NCBI GenBank assembly: GCA_035524335.1 | Contig: DATKPE010000031.1 | Location: 1-6,235, forward strand | Direction of reading: 5' to 3' | Length of the DNA stretch: 6,235 bases | Origin: DATKPE01 sp035524335 | Lineage (GTDB): Bacteria > Bacteroidota > Ignavibacteria > UBA10030 > SZUA-254 | Shown: in pieces, positions 5,490 to 6,235 of the stretch | Numbering within the stretch: position 1 is the stretch's first letter | Layout: each line of letters begins with the position of its first letter | The notes under the pieces: model-generated | Told to the model about the DNA's origin: nothing | Seen by the model: the letters and a program-made list of their open reading frames with translations, nothing else | Databases searched by the model: none | Position numbers and translations under genes: made by a program

Positions 5490-5899
5490 ATGCACATTTT
5501 TTACAAATGTTGTCTGGTTTCTGACCTGTTCGCCGATTCATGAGCTGAGCCATGCCGCCGGTCTATCTCGTCGGCGGCAAGGTCACCTTCCAGAAGATTA
5601 TTCCCCGCTTCTGGCCCGGCGAGTTCGGACGGGCGTGGATCACACCTGCCGGCCTCACGGAGGGATGGCAGGCGCACGTAATGACCCCGGCGCCGTACAT
5701 TTTGGATCCGGTCCGTTTTTCGATCGCCCTCATCGTGCTCCGGCGGGGGTTCTCGGCAAATGCCTTTGCCGTCGGACTTCTCTTCATGCTTCTCTGTCTG
5801 CGGCCGGCGGTTCTTCAGACACTGATCAACCGATACCTGCATATTCGGAAGATCAGGAGCGACCTCATGCAACTGTACCTTGCAAAAAGGAAGCAATGA
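5490..5899 (+). pseudogene. Frameshifted small membrane zinc metallopeptidase (M50-like)
   Basis: The zinc-binding motif HELSH is encoded at 5539-5553 in one frame (TCSPIHELSHAA, up to 5559). The rest continues in the next frame from 5561 (VYLVGGKVTFQKIIP...) to the TGA at 5897-5899. Skipping one base, G5560 of a GG pair, joins them as HELSHAAVYLVGGKV, the usual HExxH helix followed by 'lGgkV'. Downstream, TPAPYILDPVRF (5675-5734) supplies Asp at 5705-5707, the expected third zinc ligand, and two hydrophobic stretches (FSIALIVL, FAVGLLFMLLCLRP) follow. The tail is basic (LAKRKQ). Third codon positions are G/C-rich in this frame, supporting + strand coding. The start is uncertain. ATG 5490 gives a natural N-terminus (MHIF then TNVVWFL) if one T of the T6 run at 5497-5502 is surplus; otherwise ATG 5401 in the HELSH frame adds an unconvincing leader. 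The restored length is about 135 residues. Either a decaying gene or base-calling errors would explain this; substrate is unknown. Confidence 0.7.
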
Positions 5900-5905
5900 C
5901 CAAAT

Positions 5906-5926
5906 GTGAGGATGAGTATCCTGCAC
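5906..5926 (+). terminator. Stem-loop after the broken peptidase gene
   Basis: GTG-AGGAT (5906-5913), loop GAGT, and ATCCT-(G)-CAC (5918-5926) form an eight-pair stem with one bulged G at 5923, seven bases after the stop codon. The position suits transcript termination or 3' end protection, but no T-tract follows, so it is not a canonical intrinsic terminator. Confidence 0.3.
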
Positions 5927-5953
5927 CGATACATATGACTGGCAAAAAAATGT

Positions 5954-5959
5954 TATATT
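5954..5959 (+). promoter_or_regulatory. Possible -10 element upstream of the last gene
   Basis: TATATT lies in the most AT-rich part of the 128-base gap (around 5941-5965), after an A7 run, and 68 bases before ATG 6028. It matches five of six bases of a TATAAT box, but no good -35 hexamer stands 16-18 bases upstream. The call rests on composition and position only. Confidence 0.25.
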
Positions 5960-6027
5960 CTTCAGATCTCTCCCGGCCTTCAATTACGGGCACCGACCGA
6001 TCACTTTTTCAACAGGAACGTAAATCT

Positions 6028-6235
6028 ATGACGAGGGCTTGTGTTCTTATCTCCTGCATCCTGCTCGGCATCTCCGGCGTCTTCGGCCAGCGCGCCGCCT
6101 TTCGCGACAGCCTGCTCGATGAATTCGCGGGAACGTGGGTCCTCCGGGGCACCATCGCCGGGAAGCAGACGACGCACGATGTTTCCGCCGAATGGATTCT
6201 GGGACACGAGTACCTGCAGTTCCGGGAAATCTCCC
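6028..6235 (+). CDS. Exported hypothetical protein, N-terminal part (cut by window edge)
   Basis: Sixty-nine residues are visible and the frame is open at the window edge. MTRACVLISCILLGISGVFG is a short signal peptide with a likely cut VFG|Q at residue 20/21. The mature part begins QRAAFRDSLLDEFAGTWVLRG and continues GKQTTHDVSAEWILGHEYLQF. 'FxGTWxLxGTIxGKxTTHDVxAEWxLGHxYLxxxE' looks like the opening of the lipocalin/DUF1579-like exported proteins of Bacteroidota and Acidobacteriota that sit after a signal peptide. This is pattern recognition from memory and no function is assigned. AGGA at 6014-6017 lies ten bases before the ATG. The HELSH frame of the upstream broken gene happens to be open into this gene, but the intervening translation does not look like protein. 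Confidence 0.75.
   Translation, partial: MTRACVLISCILLGISGVFGQRAAFRDSLLDEFAGTWVLRGTIAGKQTTHDVSAEWILGHEYLQFREIS

Noticed and set aside
5941..5960. Sigma-54 promoter (TGGC followed by TGTTAT)
   Set aside because: TGGC is present but the -12 GC element is missing, so the consensus is not met.
5501..5983. 160-residue minus strand frame
   Set aside because: Low-complexity charged translation with no motif. The + strand frames here give HELSH, YILDP and membrane segments, with G/C-rich third codon positions.
5362..6235. One long open + frame fusing the HELSH segment to the last exported protein
   Set aside because: The frame has no stop, but between about 5561 and 6027 its translation is unlike protein (Arg/His/Pro/Ser-rich). 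The neighbouring frame there encodes the coherent peptidase part, and a signal peptide with its own ATG and AGGA begins at 6028.

Overview
The window reads as one chromosomal stretch of a moderately GC-rich bacterium, with every supportable gene on the + strand. Three proteins have export signals whose likely cleavage point is followed by glutamine (TRA|Q, GSA|Q, VFG|Q). That pattern is typical of Bacteroidota and relatives such as Ignavibacteria. A free-standing Reg_prop propeller and an exported WD/PQQ-like propeller fit the same group. This placement is inference, not proof.

Layout. 9-1109: exported protein built from seven Reg_prop blades. 1186-1665: DUF1801-type small protein. 1777-2259: SRPBCC (START-like) protein. 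2260-2433: gene-free gap with a hairpin plus T-tract that looks like a terminator, enclosed by a 10-bp inverted repeat. 2434-2922: second DUF1801-type protein, a paralogue of the first. 3059-3424: VOC (glyoxalase/bleomycin-resistance fold) protein. 3522-4028: GNAT acetyltransferase. 4103-5419: exported beta-propeller protein. About 5490-5899: small membrane zinc peptidase of M50 type that is out of frame at one or two points. 6028 to the window edge: start of an exported protein with a conserved GTWVLRGT...EWILGHEYL segment.

The middle block (1186-4028) is a run of single-domain cytoplasmic proteins of the kind often annotated as stress, detoxification or small-molecule-binding functions. Most have their own Shine-Dalgarno sequence and are separated by 97-174 bases, so they are probably several transcription units or a loose operon rather than one tightly coupled pathway. 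No mobile element, tRNA, rRNA, CRISPR array or integron attC site is visible.

The most notable observation is the broken metallopeptidase. A HELSH zinc motif lies in one frame, and the rest of the protein, including the probable third zinc ligand in YILDP and the membrane segments, lies in another. A single surplus base at 5560 explains this, and a possible second one lies in a run of six T at 5497-5502. Simple gene finding would miss the catalytic motif and report only a 115-residue hypothetical protein. I found no convincing new multi-gene system.
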